The notes: generated by a model not told the origin, from the letters alone. A stretch of 14,614 nt of DNA from an uncultured Collinsella sp. (GCA_905211615.1 CAJMBB010000042.1:1-14614); one strand, 5' to 3'. Shown: positions 1 through 6,712, counted from the stretch's first letter. Made by a program: numbers and translations.

Positions 1-183
1 GCTCATGCCGAGACCGTGCTCACGCGCGAGCGCATCGCGCACGAAGCGCTGGGCTACGAATACGTGGGCGACACCAACAACGTCGACGTACACATCGCGC
101 ACCTGCGTGCCAAGATCGAGGACGCCGGCGGCGCCCGCATCATCCAGACCGTGCGCGGGGTGGGCTATGTCTGCCGCGCGTAA
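1..183 (+). CDS. Response regulator, OmpR/PhoB family, C-terminal fragment
   Basis: Frame 1 is open from the left edge to TAA at 181-183, giving 60 residues. They match the end of an OmpR/PhoB winged-helix DNA-binding domain: the recognition-helix segment NNVDVHIAHLRAKI (residues 27-40) followed by the wing and the signature RTVRGVGYV near the end. The receiver domain with its phospho-acceptor aspartate lies outside the window. The next gene, a sensor kinase, starts inside this one (ATG at 167), so the two are almost certainly translationally coupled and form a two-component system. Regulated genes cannot be told from this fragment. Family assignment is secure; the specific regulator is unknown. 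Confidence 0.93.
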   Translation, partial: AHAETVLTRERIAHEALGYEYVGDTNNVDVHIAHLRAKIEDAGGARIIQTVRGVGYVCRA

Positions 184-1462
184 CGCCGAGGCCAAGCGCG
201 TCACCTCCATCGCCCGTGCCATCAACTGGAGCTATATGTGGCGCCGCTTGATGAGCTACGTCTGGCTCGATCTGCTGCTGATGGTGATTGCGGCGGCGAT
301 CCTCGTCTATGGATACAACCAAACGCTGCCCGACAGCGCGTTTACCGCAGGCTGGATTCCCGGCGCCACCGTTCACAGCATGTCGCTGACGCCCGCGCGC
401 AGCTGGGACCTGACAACGCTCACCTATACCGTCGAGCTTGCGCGCACCAGCAAGTCCTTCCCCCTCGCGCAGGACCTCGTCACGCTATGGCCTCTCTACC
501 TTGTCGTTGTGGGTTGGCAGGTCATCAGCGTGCTCAACATGCTCGGCGGTGCGAGGCGCGTGCGCCGCACCATGGCACCACTCAACGACCTGGCCTTGCG
601 GGTGGACGAGCTCGGCCGCATGCAGCTCTCCGGCGGCAAGATGGAAACGCTGGAGCAGGCCATTGAGCGCGCAAGCGTCGATTCGCCGAGCGTCACTACC
701 GGCGACGCCGACCTGGCAAGCATCGAGGTTGCACTCAACCGCCTACTGCGCCAGATGCAAGAGGCCAAACTGCAACAGATGCGCTTTGTCAACGATGCGA
801 GCCACGAGCTGCGCACGCCCATCGCGGTGATTCAGGGTTACGTAAACATGCTCGATCGCTGGGGTAAGGACGACCCGGCCGTGCTGGCGGAGTCCATCAC
901 ATCCCTCAAGGCCGAAAGCGAGCATATGCAGGAGCTCGTGGAGCAGCTGCTGTTTTTGGCGCGCGGCGATGCCGGGCGCACGGTCCTGCGGCGTGCGGAT
1001 ACCAACCTGGCCGCACTGGTCAGCGAGGTATGCGAAGAATCGCAGATGATCGATACCGAGCACACGTATCGGCTGGCTTCTGATGCTGCGCTTGCCAGCG
1101 ACCCGCGCTGCGACGCGCCCGTCGACGTGGCGCTCGTGAAGCAGGCTCTGCGCGTGATCGTGCAAAACGCCGCCAAGTACTCGGATGCGGGAACGACCGT
1201 CACATTTGGCATAACGCCGGATGCGGGCACGGGCACGATTGACATAAGTGTTGAGGACGAGGGTATCGGCATGAACCAGGAATCCGCAGCTCACGCGTTT
1301 GAACGGTTCTACCGCGCCGACAACGCACGCGATGCCGGCGCGCAGGGATCGGGTCTGGGGCTTGCCATTGCCAAGTGGATCGTCGATAGCCATGGCGGCG
1401 TCATCGGCGTGACCTCGGTCGAGGGCGTCGGCAGCCGCTTTACGATTCGCCTGCCGCGGTAG
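167..1462 (+). CDS. Membrane sensor histidine kinase (two-component system)
   Basis: The product is 431 residues if translation starts at ATG 167, which overlaps the upstream regulator by 17 bases; the frame is open further upstream but that stretch lies inside the regulator gene. It has a transmembrane segment at about 30-50, a short extracytoplasmic loop of about 50 residues, and a second membrane segment at about 105-127. A linker follows, then a HisKA domain with H-box SHELRTP (phospho-acceptor His213), an N-box around Asn334 (VQNAAKYSD), G1 box DEGIGM (364-369), F-box FERFYRAD and G2 box GSGLGLAIAKW. All catalytic boxes are intact, so it should autophosphorylate and pass phosphate to the adjacent OmpR-type regulator. 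The small sensor loop has no recognisable ligand domain, so the stimulus is unknown. A strong terminator follows the stop at once. Confidence 0.95.
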   Translation: MSAARNAEAKRVTSIARAINWSYMWRRLMSYVWLDLLLMVIAAAILVYGYNQTLPDSAFTAGWIPGATVHSMSLTPARSWDLTTLTYTVELARTSKSFPLAQDLVTLWPLYLVVVGWQVISVLNMLGGARRVRRTMAPLNDLALRVDELGRMQLSGGKMETLEQAIERASVDSPSVTTGDADLASIEVALNRLLRQMQEAKLQQMRFVNDASHELRTPIAVIQGYVNMLDRWGKDDPAVLAESITSLKAESEHMQELVEQLLFLARGDAGRTVLRRADTNLAALVSEVCEESQMIDTEHTYRLASDAALASDPRCDAPVDVALVKQALRVIVQNAAKYSDAGTTVTFGITPDAGTGTIDISVEDEGIGMNQESAAHAFERFYRADNARDAGAQGSGLGLAIAKWIVDSHGGVIGVTSVEGVGSRFTIRLPR

Positions 1463-1481
1463 GAAGCCCCTCGGCATAAAT

Positions 1482-1515
1482 AAAGGGATAGGGCCACACG
1501 GCCCTATCCCTTTTT
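1482..1515. terminator. Bidirectional intrinsic terminator between convergent genes
   Basis: A perfect 14-bp stem (1482-1495 with 1500-1513) encloses a 4-base loop ACAC. The stem is flanked by A residues on the left and five Ts (1511-1515) on the right, so it has a U-tract in both directions. It lies between the histidine kinase (+) and the VOC gene (-), so it can end both transcripts. Confidence 0.93.
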
Positions 1516-1537
1516 GCTAGCTATGGCAGCTTGTGCG

Positions 1538-1912
1538 CTACTCGCGGCACAGGTGCACGGCGAAGCCGGCGAACTCGCGCTTAAAGTACACGAGCTTGGT
1601 GCCGCCGTCGGGCAGCAGCACGCGCGACTCCTCGTTGACCTCGAGCCCGCGCTCGGCAAACCACTTCTCGGCCGCATCGATGTCGTTGACGGCAAAGCCG
1701 ATGTGGCCCTTGGTGCCACGACCGTTCTGCTTCATGATTTCGACCAGCGAATCGTTAAAGTACGAAACGGGGGTCTCGATAACGGGCAGGCCCATCATCG
1801 TCGAGAACAGCTCCGCGATCTCCAAGGCATCTGCCGGGTCGGTGGCGTTAATGCCCACATGGGCAACGCGCATGCCAAAGAGCTCGACCGGATTGGCGTT
1901 CTGCTCATTCAT
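1538..1912 (-). CDS. VOC / glyoxalase-fold protein
   Basis: This 124-residue protein has the length and pattern of a single-chain vicinal-oxygen-chelate protein with two beta-alpha-beta-beta-beta modules. The first begins at VAHVGINATD (16-25) and the second at GTKGHIGFAVNDID (66-79). Candidate metal ligands at the usual places are His18, Glu58, His70 and His120. From memory of the family, it resembles the small glyoxalase-like domain found fused to some KDPG/KHG aldolases in Gram-positive bacteria; that is an inference and no aldolase is nearby. It lies 11 bases downstream of an orphan PTS IIB gene and is probably co-transcribed, which suggests a link to sugar or sugar-acid metabolism. The substrate is unknown. 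The start ATG follows the IIB stop closely. Confidence 0.85.
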   Translation of the reverse strand: MNEQNANPVELFGMRVAHVGINATDPADALEIAELFSTMMGLPVIETPVSYFNDSLVEIMKQNGRGTKGHIGFAVNDIDAAEKWFAERGLEVNEESRVLLPDGGTKLVYFKREFAGFAVHLCRE

Positions 1913-1923
1913 ACAGGCAGCGC

Positions 1924-2211
1924 CTACTGAGCCATAACGTCGAGAACGGCCTTCTCGGCAGCGACGCGGTTCATGCCGGTCATGAAGGGCACGCCGCTCA
2001 CGTACGGGCAGGCGAGGCCCTCGGGGGCAACGGTGGTGGCGATCAGCAGGTCAGCACCCTCGTCGCAAGCGTCCTTGGCCTCGGAGATAGCGCACTGCAC
2101 GATCTCATACTTGCCGGCATAACCGTTGGCGTCGAGCATGGTAGCGACCTTCTGGGCAACGAGCGTGGAAGTAGCAGCGCCAGCACCGCAAGCCAAAACG
2201 ATCTTCTTCAT
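1924..2211 (-). CDS. PTS sugar transporter IIB subunit, galactitol (GatB) type
   Basis: The 95-residue product has the IIB fold of the galactitol/pentitol PTS family. The N-terminal beta strand runs into the phosphate loop ACGAGAATSTL, with Cys8 as the predicted phospho-cysteine that takes phosphate from IIA and passes it to the sugar held by IIC. The length matches stand-alone GatB-like proteins. The start is supported by AGGGAG at 2221-2226, nine bases upstream. Neither IIA nor IIC is encoded next to it; the only partner is the VOC gene downstream. It may serve a IIC encoded elsewhere, act in regulation, or be the remnant of a larger operon. The family call is firm; the sugar cannot be told. 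Confidence 0.88.
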   Translation of the reverse strand: MKKIVLACGAGAATSTLVAQKVATMLDANGYAGKYEIVQCAISEAKDACDEGADLLIATTVAPEGLACPYVSGVPFMTGMNRVAAEKAVLDVMAQ

Positions 2212-2313
2212 AGGTAATGTCTCCCTTCATGGTTTACTTTAGGTAAGTGTACCGCAGCGAGCGATGGCGCTCGGCCTCGATGCGCTTTTATGCCAGTTTG
2301 CTTGCACGCCGCG

Positions 2314-2319
2314 TATAAT
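2314..2319 (+). promoter_or_regulatory. Putative -10 element upstream of the membrane helical-repeat gene
   Basis: An exact TATAAT lies at 2314-2319, about 55 bases before the chosen ATG at 2375. No convincing -35 box is seen at the normal 16-18 base spacing, and there is no TG extension, so the promoter call rests on the perfect -10 and its location in a divergent intergenic gap. Confidence 0.5.
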
Positions 2320-2374
2320 ACATCTAGCACGTGTTGTCATACCGCTCGCTTTACGAGCGACTAAGGACTCTAAA

Positions 2375-2998
2375 ATGCCCGATTCCCGCACCCTCTGGAC
2401 CGCCGTCGTCATTATTTGTATCGCCATATCGGTGTTCTTTAGCGTAAAAAAACGCACCACGTTTAAGCGCCTGCAACAGCTTATGGCTGCCAAGCAGTGG
2501 GACGAGTTCGATCGTTTGCTCGATGGCAAACTCACCAGCATGCTGTACCCGCGCTATAACCGCGACTACCTGCGCCTGAATTCCTATCTGCTGCGCGAGG
2601 ACCACAAGCGCGCCGACGAGATGTTCGATTTGCTGCTGGGACTCAATCTGCCCAAGATGCAGCGCGTCGACCTGGTGATTAAGGCCTTTAACTACTACGT
2701 TGGCCAGGAGGACCGCAAAAAGTCCAAGGAGCTGCTGCACGAGATCAAAGGCTTTGAGGGCGGCCAGGCCGAGGCAGTCGCACACGAATGCCAACTGATG
2801 TACGACACGATGATCCTCAAGCGCCACAACGACATTCCCGAGCTGGAGCGCATGCTCAAGGAGGCCGGTGACGACAAGGTCAAGAGCTGCCGCTTGGAGT
2901 ATCTGTTGGCTCTGCAGTACAAGAACAAGGGCGACGAAGCCAAGTTCCAGGAGTTCCTGGAGAAGTCGGGCCAACACTCGATGGCCGTCAACGCGTAA
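2375..2998 (+). CDS. Membrane-anchored helical-repeat protein of unknown function
   Basis: The product is 207 residues from ATG 2375, chosen because AAGGA (2363-2367) lies seven bases upstream; the frame is open back to 2264 but that extension overlaps the putative -10 element. An N-terminal membrane segment covers about residues 7-24, followed by a basic KKR, which suggests a cytoplasmic body anchored at its N-terminus. The rest is almost wholly alpha-helical with repeated helix pairs, for example WDEFDRLLDG, RADEMFDLLLGL and IPELERMLKEAG, and resembles degenerate TPR repeats. I do not recognise a named family or any catalytic motif. It stands alone between a divergent PTS IIB gene and a co-directional tRNA-Leu. 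A scaffold or protein-interaction role would fit the fold but is a guess. Confidence 0.8.
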   Translation: MPDSRTLWTAVVIICIAISVFFSVKKRTTFKRLQQLMAAKQWDEFDRLLDGKLTSMLYPRYNRDYLRLNSYLLREDHKRADEMFDLLLGLNLPKMQRVDLVIKAFNYYVGQEDRKKSKELLHEIKGFEGGQAEAVAHECQLMYDTMILKRHNDIPELERMLKEAGDDKVKSCRLEYLLALQYKNKGDEAKFQEFLEKSGQHSMAVNA

Positions 2999-3008
2999 CG
3001 GACGGCTT

Positions 3009-3018
3009 GTGCTAGACT
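3009..3018 (+). promoter_or_regulatory. Putative extended -10 promoter of tRNA-Leu
   Basis: GTGC followed by TAGACT (3013-3018) forms a TGN-extended -10 element ending 11 bases before the tRNA 5' end, a sensible distance for a short precursor leader. No clear -35 box is seen. The GTGCTA core recurs upstream of divIC and larC2. Confidence 0.45.
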
Positions 3019-3029
3019 TCTAGTCTCAC

Positions 3030-3114
3030 GGGGGCGTGGCGGAATTGGCATACGCAGGAGACTTAAAATCTCTCGCCGCAAGGATTGTGGGTTCGAGTCC
3101 CACCGCCCCTACCA
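3030..3114 (+). tRNA. tRNA-Leu (anticodon UAA)
   Basis: The 85-base gene folds as a class II tRNA. The seven-base acceptor strand GGGGGCG pairs with CGCCCCT (one G-U at the first pair). The anticodon arm is GGAGA / TCTCT around loop CTTAAAA, which places TAA as the anticodon. A variable arm follows, then the T arm with GGTTCGAGTCC, and an encoded CCA at 3112-3114. It reads UUA and, by wobble, UUG codons, which are rare in a high-GC genome. A rho-independent terminator follows within 15 bases. Confidence 0.97.
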
Positions 3115-3125
3115 TATGAAGCTTT

Positions 3126-3164
3126 CGAGCCCGTGTCCCCAAGGGATGCGGGCTCGTTTCTTTT
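3126..3164 (+). terminator. Intrinsic terminator of tRNA-Leu
   Basis: An 8-bp outer stem CGAGCCCG / CGGGCTCG (3126-3133 with 3149-3156), with an inner TCCC/GGGA pairing, is followed by TTTCTTTT (3157-3164). It lies 12 bases after the tRNA CCA end. Confidence 0.9.
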
Positions 3165-3178
3165 ACACGCCGGCGGGG

Positions 3179-3255
3179 CTCTAAGTTGCGGTGGAATAGA
3201 TCCTGTTTATACCGTTTACCAGCTTATTTAGGAACTATTTCACCACAACTCAGAG
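3179..3255. repeat. Imperfect 26-bp inverted repeat between tRNA-Leu and ppx
   Basis: The left arm at 3179-3204 and the right arm at 3230-3255 pair over 26 positions: 22 Watson-Crick pairs, one G-U and three mismatches (3183/3251, 3189/3245, 3200/3234). The loop of 25 bases (3205-3229) is AT-rich compared with the surroundings. There is no T-tract on either side, so it is not an ordinary terminator. It may be a small palindromic repeat or MITE-like remnant, or a structured 3' end for ppx, whose stop is nine bases away. No target-site duplication is visible. Confidence 0.75.
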
Positions 3256-3263
3256 GAAGACGG

Positions 3264-4265
3264 TTAAAGAGCACTCAGGCTGGGGGTCCAGGCGATGGTG
3301 GGGGTCGCGCCGTCGAGGGTTTCGTTGATGGTGGCGGCCATGCCGGCGAGGAGGCTGTTCTCGCTTACGGTGAGCATGTCGTAACCGCCGGCTCGCATGA
3401 GCTCGCGAATCACCACGGTGCCGGCCAGAATCACGCCCGCGCGCTTGGGCTGCACGCCCGGCAACGCGGCAATGCCTGCAACATCCAACGCAGACATGCG
3501 CTCGATAGCGGCCGAAATCTGCTCCATCGAAAGCTCGCGCAGATGCACAAAGCTCGAGTCGTACGGCTCCAGCTCGTGGACCAGCGCCACGAGCGTGGTG
3601 ACGGTACCGCCCACCGCGACCAGACGCTCTGCACGCTCAAAATTGCTCGGTAGGCCCTCAAAATAGGCGGAGAACTGCTCGCCCGCCCACGCGGCAGCAA
3701 CCGCAAGCTCGTCGTCCGCGGGCGGCAACGCCGAGAAAAAGCGCTCCGTCACGCGACGGCAACCGATGTCCAGTGAGCGCGTTCCCTCCAGCGCAAAGAC
3801 CCCGCGCTCAGGCGCATAGACGCCCGTCGCGAGCTCCGTGGAGCCACCGCCCGAATCGGCGACGATGATGCGCTCGCCAGCAAAGTCGTGTGCCACGCCA
3901 AAAAACGTCAGGCGCGCCTCGACCTCGCCCGGAATCACCTGCGGTTCGAGCCCCAGATCGCGCAGACCGTCCAGCAGCAGCGCGGCATTGGACGCATCGC
4001 GCGCGGCACTCGTGCAGGTGGTGCAGACGCACGCGGCCCCAAAGGTACGGGCTTCGTCCACAAACATGCGGCACGCAGCGAGCACGCGCTCAACGGCCGC
4101 CTCGCAAAAGCGCCCCGTCGCGTCCACGCCCTCGCCCAAGTCGGTGATCTCGGTATGCTTGGACGATTCCACGATCGCCCCGGCCTCGACCTGCGCCAAC
4201 ACCAGTCGCGACGACACCGTTCCCAGGTCGATCGCGGCTACCTTATAGCGTTTGCAATTTGTCAT
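3264..4265 (-). CDS. ppx: Ppx/GppA-family exopolyphosphatase / pppGpp phosphatase
   Basis: The 333-residue protein belongs to the sugar kinase/Hsp70/actin superfamily. Phosphate-1 loop AIDLGTVSSRL (11-21), the segment CTTCTSAARDASN (81-93), the IPGEVEARLTF region (111-121) containing the predicted catalytic glutamate, and phosphate-2 loop DSGGGSTE (137-144) are all visible. The length fits the short two-domain Ppx form without the C-terminal HD-like domain of E. coli Ppx. Members hydrolyse terminal phosphates of polyphosphate and/or pppGpp; which applies here cannot be decided. Two positions differ from the common pattern: DSGGGS in place of DIGGGS, and EVEAR in place of EEEAR. The start follows GGAGGGGAG, and the gene begins 20 bases after divIC, so the two probably form one transcript. 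Confidence 0.92.
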   Translation of the reverse strand: MTNCKRYKVAAIDLGTVSSRLVLAQVEAGAIVESSKHTEITDLGEGVDATGRFCEAAVERVLAACRMFVDEARTFGAACVCTTCTSAARDASNAALLLDGLRDLGLEPQVIPGEVEARLTFFGVAHDFAGERIIVADSGGGSTELATGVYAPERGVFALEGTRSLDIGCRRVTERFFSALPPADDELAVAAAWAGEQFSAYFEGLPSNFERAERLVAVGGTVTTLVALVHELEPYDSSFVHLRELSMEQISAAIERMSALDVAGIAALPGVQPKRAGVILAGTVVIRELMRAGGYDMLTVSENSLLAGMAATINETLDGATPTIAWTPSLSAL

Positions 4266-4285
4266 TGCGGGCTCCCCTCCGGGCG

Positions 4286-5047
4286 CTATTTGCCGTTGGA
4301 CACGACCGTCTGACCCTCGACGCCGTTAAACCCAAACAGCATGTCGAGCGCCTGGATGTACCACGGCGCGTCCTTACCGACTTCTTCGATTTCCTTGGCA
4401 ACTTCGCTGGCCTTCTTGGCGTTCGACGACTTCTGGCTCGACGAGGCATCCGAATCGCCGTCCAGGCCCTGCACTTCAATCCTCTTCTCGCCGGGCATCA
4501 CCAAGCCCAGGTCCTCGGATGCCGCATCCTTGATACCCTCCTCCGAGAGCAGCTTGTCGGCGCTTTTTTGCAGCCCATCATTGTATTGCTGGCGAATCTC
4601 GACCTGCTTGGCCAAGATATCGCTCGAACGCTTTGCCACGTACAGGTCGCGCACGGGGAAATACAGGCTCACGAGCACCAGAGTCACCACGATGCCGATA
4701 AACAGCGGACGCAGAGAGCCATGCGTAAAGTCATAGATCGCCTTGACCACCGCGTTGTCGTTGGCGTAGTGCATAAAGTCCGAGCCCGAAAAACGGTTCG
4801 AGGGCCTGCTCGACCTATCGCGCGTTTGAGCCGACGGGCGCTGAGCATGCGACGAACGTGCCGGGCGCACCGGTCCATCTGCCAAAGTATTCACATGAGC
4901 ATTGGGGCGCGAGGTACTTGTCGGGCGCTGCGTGGAGCGGTCGGCGCCGGCGTAGGCGGACCCACCGAGCTGCACCGTGCGCGCACGGCGAGGCGACGGC
5001 TCACGCGAACCGGCGGAATAGTACCTGTTGTCGTAAATCTGATCCAT
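4286..5047 (-). CDS. divIC: Septum formation initiator, DivIC/FtsB family, with long N-terminal tail
   Basis: The product is 253 residues from ATG 5047. The frame is open to 5173, but that start would lie inside the eno terminator hairpin, so the downstream ATG was chosen; AAGG lies seven bases before it. Residues 1-90 form a Ser/Arg/Pro-rich, probably disordered cytoplasmic tail. A single membrane segment covers about 114-132, followed by a predicted coiled coil (about 135-165) and the typical short DivIC motif with GIKDAASEDLGLVMPGE (171-187). A low-complexity Ser/Lys linker and a C-terminal helix DAPWYIQALDMLFGF (226-240) end the protein. DivIC/FtsB proteins join FtsL and FtsQ/DivIB in the divisome. 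Family members are often near 100 residues, so both tails are unusually long. The position between eno and ppx matches the usual actinobacterial neighbourhood. Confidence 0.88.
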   Translation of the reverse strand: MDQIYDNRYYSAGSREPSPRRARTVQLGGSAYAGADRSTQRPTSTSRPNAHVNTLADGPVRPARSSHAQRPSAQTRDRSSRPSNRFSGSDFMHYANDNAVVKAIYDFTHGSLRPLFIGIVVTLVLVSLYFPVRDLYVAKRSSDILAKQVEIRQQYNDGLQKSADKLLSEEGIKDAASEDLGLVMPGEKRIEVQGLDGDSDASSSQKSSNAKKASEVAKEIEEVGKDAPWYIQALDMLFGFNGVEGQTVVSNGK

Positions 5048-5090
5048 GTGCGCCTTGTGCGGTTGAGGTTTGTTTGCGCTAAGTCCTTTA

Positions 5091-5100
5091 GTTATAGCAC
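5091..5100 (-). promoter_or_regulatory. Putative extended -10 promoter of divIC-ppx
   Basis: On the minus strand GTGC-TATAAC (5100-5091) gives a TGN-extended -10 differing from TATAAT at one base. It lies about 44 bases upstream of the divIC ATG and just downstream of the eno terminator, which fits a separate transcription unit. No good -35 box is seen. Confidence 0.55.
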
Positions 5101-5138
5101 GAGCGCCCGCACCGCCTTCGCCAGCCTTTGCTCGACAT

Positions 5139-5170
5139 AAAAAAGGCGCTGAGCCATATGGCCCAGCGCC
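5139..5170 (-). terminator. Intrinsic terminator of eno
   Basis: Read on the minus strand, the hairpin pairs 5170-5160 with 5155-5145 (11 positions, one mismatch) around an ATAT loop and is followed by six Us (5144-5139). It lies 63 bases after the eno stop codon. Confidence 0.92.
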
Positions 5171-5233
5171 CAATGGCGGCCATCAGAAGTGGAGCGGAGC
5201 CGAGTCAACCCCGCCCCCGCGTGCGCCACTTGT

Positions 5234-6523
5234 TTAGCGAATGTTGTAGAACGCGGCTTTGCCGGCGTAGCGCGCACTGCCCTCGAGCTCGTCCTCGATG
5301 CGGATGAGCTGGTTGTACTTGGCGATACGGTCGCTGCGGCACGGGGCGCCCGACTTGATCTGGCCGGCGTTGACGCCCACGACCAGGTCGGCGATCGTGG
5401 AATCCTCGGTCTCGCCGGAACGGTGGCTCACGATGCAAGCGTAGCCGGCCTCCTTGGCGGTCTCGATGGCCTCGAGTGACTCGGTGAGCGTGCCGATCTG
5501 GTTGACCTTGACCAGGATCGCGTTGGCGGCACCCAGCTCGATGCCCTTCTTGAGGCGCTCGGTGTTGGTGACGAACAGGTCGTCGCCCACCAGCTGCACC
5601 TTGTTGCCAATGCGACGGGTGAGCTCAACCCAGCCGTCCCAGTCCTCCTCGGCCATGCCGTCCTCGATGGAGATGATGGGATAGGTGTCGACGAGCTTCT
5701 CCCAGTAATCAACCATCTGGGCACTCGTGTACTCCACGCCCTCGCCCTTGAGCTCGTACATGCCGGTCTCGGCGTTGTAGAACTCGGTCGAGGCCGGGTC
5801 CATGGCGTACATGAAGTCGATGCCGGGCTTAAAGCCGGCCTTCTCCACGGCCTTGGTGATGTACTCGAACGGCTCGGCATTGGTCTTAAGGTTGGGGGCA
5901 AAGCCGCCCTCGTCGCCCACGCCGCCGCCCAGGCCGGCCTCGTGCAGCACGCCCTTGAGGGTGTGGTAGACCTCGGCGCACCAACGCAGGCCCTCGGCAA
6001 AGCTCGGGGCGCCCACCGGCATGATCATGAACTCCTGGAAGTCGACGTTGTTGTCGGCATGCACGCCGCCGTTGAGAATGTTCATCATGGGCGTGGGCAG
6101 CAGGTGAGCGTTGACGCCGCCCAGGTACTGGTACAGCGACAGGCCCGCCGACTCGGCAGCGGCGCGGGCGACGGCCAGCGACACGCCCAGGATGGCGTTG
6201 GCACCGAGCTTGGTCTTGTTGGGGGTACCGTCCGCGGCAATCAGCGCGGCATCGACGGCGCGCTGGTCGAAGGCGTCGAGGCCCACGACGGCGTTAGCGC
6301 ACTCGTTGTTGACATGCTCGACGGCCTGCGAAACGCCCTTGCCCAGGTAGCGGCCCTTGTCGCCATCGCGCAGCTCGCAGGCCTCAAAGGCGCCGGTCGA
6401 AGCACCCGAAGGCACCATTGCGCGGCCAAAGCTGCCGTCCTCGAGCACGACCTCGACCTCGACGGTGGGATTGCCGCGGCTGTCGAGCACCTCGCGACCG
6501 TAGACGTCCAAAATATCGCTCAT
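5234..6523 (-). CDS. eno: Enolase (phosphopyruvate hydratase)
   Basis: The 429-residue protein is a full-length enolase, converting 2-phosphoglycerate to phosphoenolpyruvate in glycolysis and the reverse in gluconeogenesis. The N-terminal domain starts with ILDVYGREVLDSRGNPT; KLGANAILGVSLA (105-117) and the TIM-barrel domain follow. Expected active-site residues are present: His155, Glu205 (GDEGG), Mg2+ ligands Asp242, Glu287 and Asp314, Lys339, and the HRSGETEDS loop (367-375). The start has GGGAG five bases upstream (6529-6533). It has its own upstream region with a putative -10 box and paired direct repeats, and its own terminator, so it is probably transcribed alone. mazG upstream is closed off by a terminator. 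Confidence 0.98.
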   Translation of the reverse strand: MSDILDVYGREVLDSRGNPTVEVEVVLEDGSFGRAMVPSGASTGAFEACELRDGDKGRYLGKGVSQAVEHVNNECANAVVGLDAFDQRAVDAALIAADGTPNKTKLGANAILGVSLAVARAAAESAGLSLYQYLGGVNAHLLPTPMMNILNGGVHADNNVDFQEFMIMPVGAPSFAEGLRWCAEVYHTLKGVLHEAGLGGGVGDEGGFAPNLKTNAEPFEYITKAVEKAGFKPGIDFMYAMDPASTEFYNAETGMYELKGEGVEYTSAQMVDYWEKLVDTYPIISIEDGMAEEDWDGWVELTRRIGNKVQLVGDDLFVTNTERLKKGIELGAANAILVKVNQIGTLTESLEAIETAKEAGYACIVSHRSGETEDSTIADLVVGVNAGQIKSGAPCRSDRIAKYNQLIRIEDELEGSARYAGKAAFYNIR

Positions 6524-6596
6524 GTTGTCTCCCTCTCACTTGGAAATGTAGTGGATGCAAGCGACCGGCTGACCGTGCACCGTCGGTGCGCCTCCG

Positions 6597-6641
6597 TAAG
6601 TTAGCCATGTCGCACTTTTTGCATTATGCCCTAAGTTAGCC
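6597..6641 (-). promoter_or_regulatory. eno promoter region with two direct repeats
   Basis: On the minus strand a -10-like CATAAT (6628-6623) sits inside the odd palindrome GCATAATGC, about 100 bases before the eno ATG. The 10-base word GGCTAACTTA occurs twice on the minus strand, at 6641-6632 (just upstream of the -10) and at 6606-6597 (just beyond the expected transcription start), 35 bases apart. This placement suggests an operator pair. The -35 region is weak (TGTATC-like), and the regulator is unknown. Confidence 0.5.
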
Positions 6642-6662
6642 GAGGGATACACTTGATTTTCG

Positions 6663-6708
6663 AAAAATTTAGCGGGAACGATGAGGCATGTCAGCCCGTC
6701 GTTCCCGC
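6663..6708 (-). terminator. Intrinsic terminator of the larC2-yfcE-mazG unit
   Basis: A perfect 10-bp stem GCGGGAACGA / TCGTTCCCGC (6672-6681 with 6699-6708) is followed, reading the minus strand, by TAAATTTTT. It begins five bases after the mazG stop and ends before the eno promoter region. Confidence 0.85.
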
Positions 6709-6712
6709 AGTC

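Noticed and set aside
3126..3164. Attachment-site duplication of the tRNA 3' end
   Set aside because: No second copy of the tRNA-Leu 3' end and no integrase gene is seen in the window.
4286..5173. A 295-codon reading of divIC from ATG 5173
   Set aside because: That start falls before the eno terminator hairpin and U-tract, so the transcript would not normally include it; ATG 5047 follows a plausible promoter.
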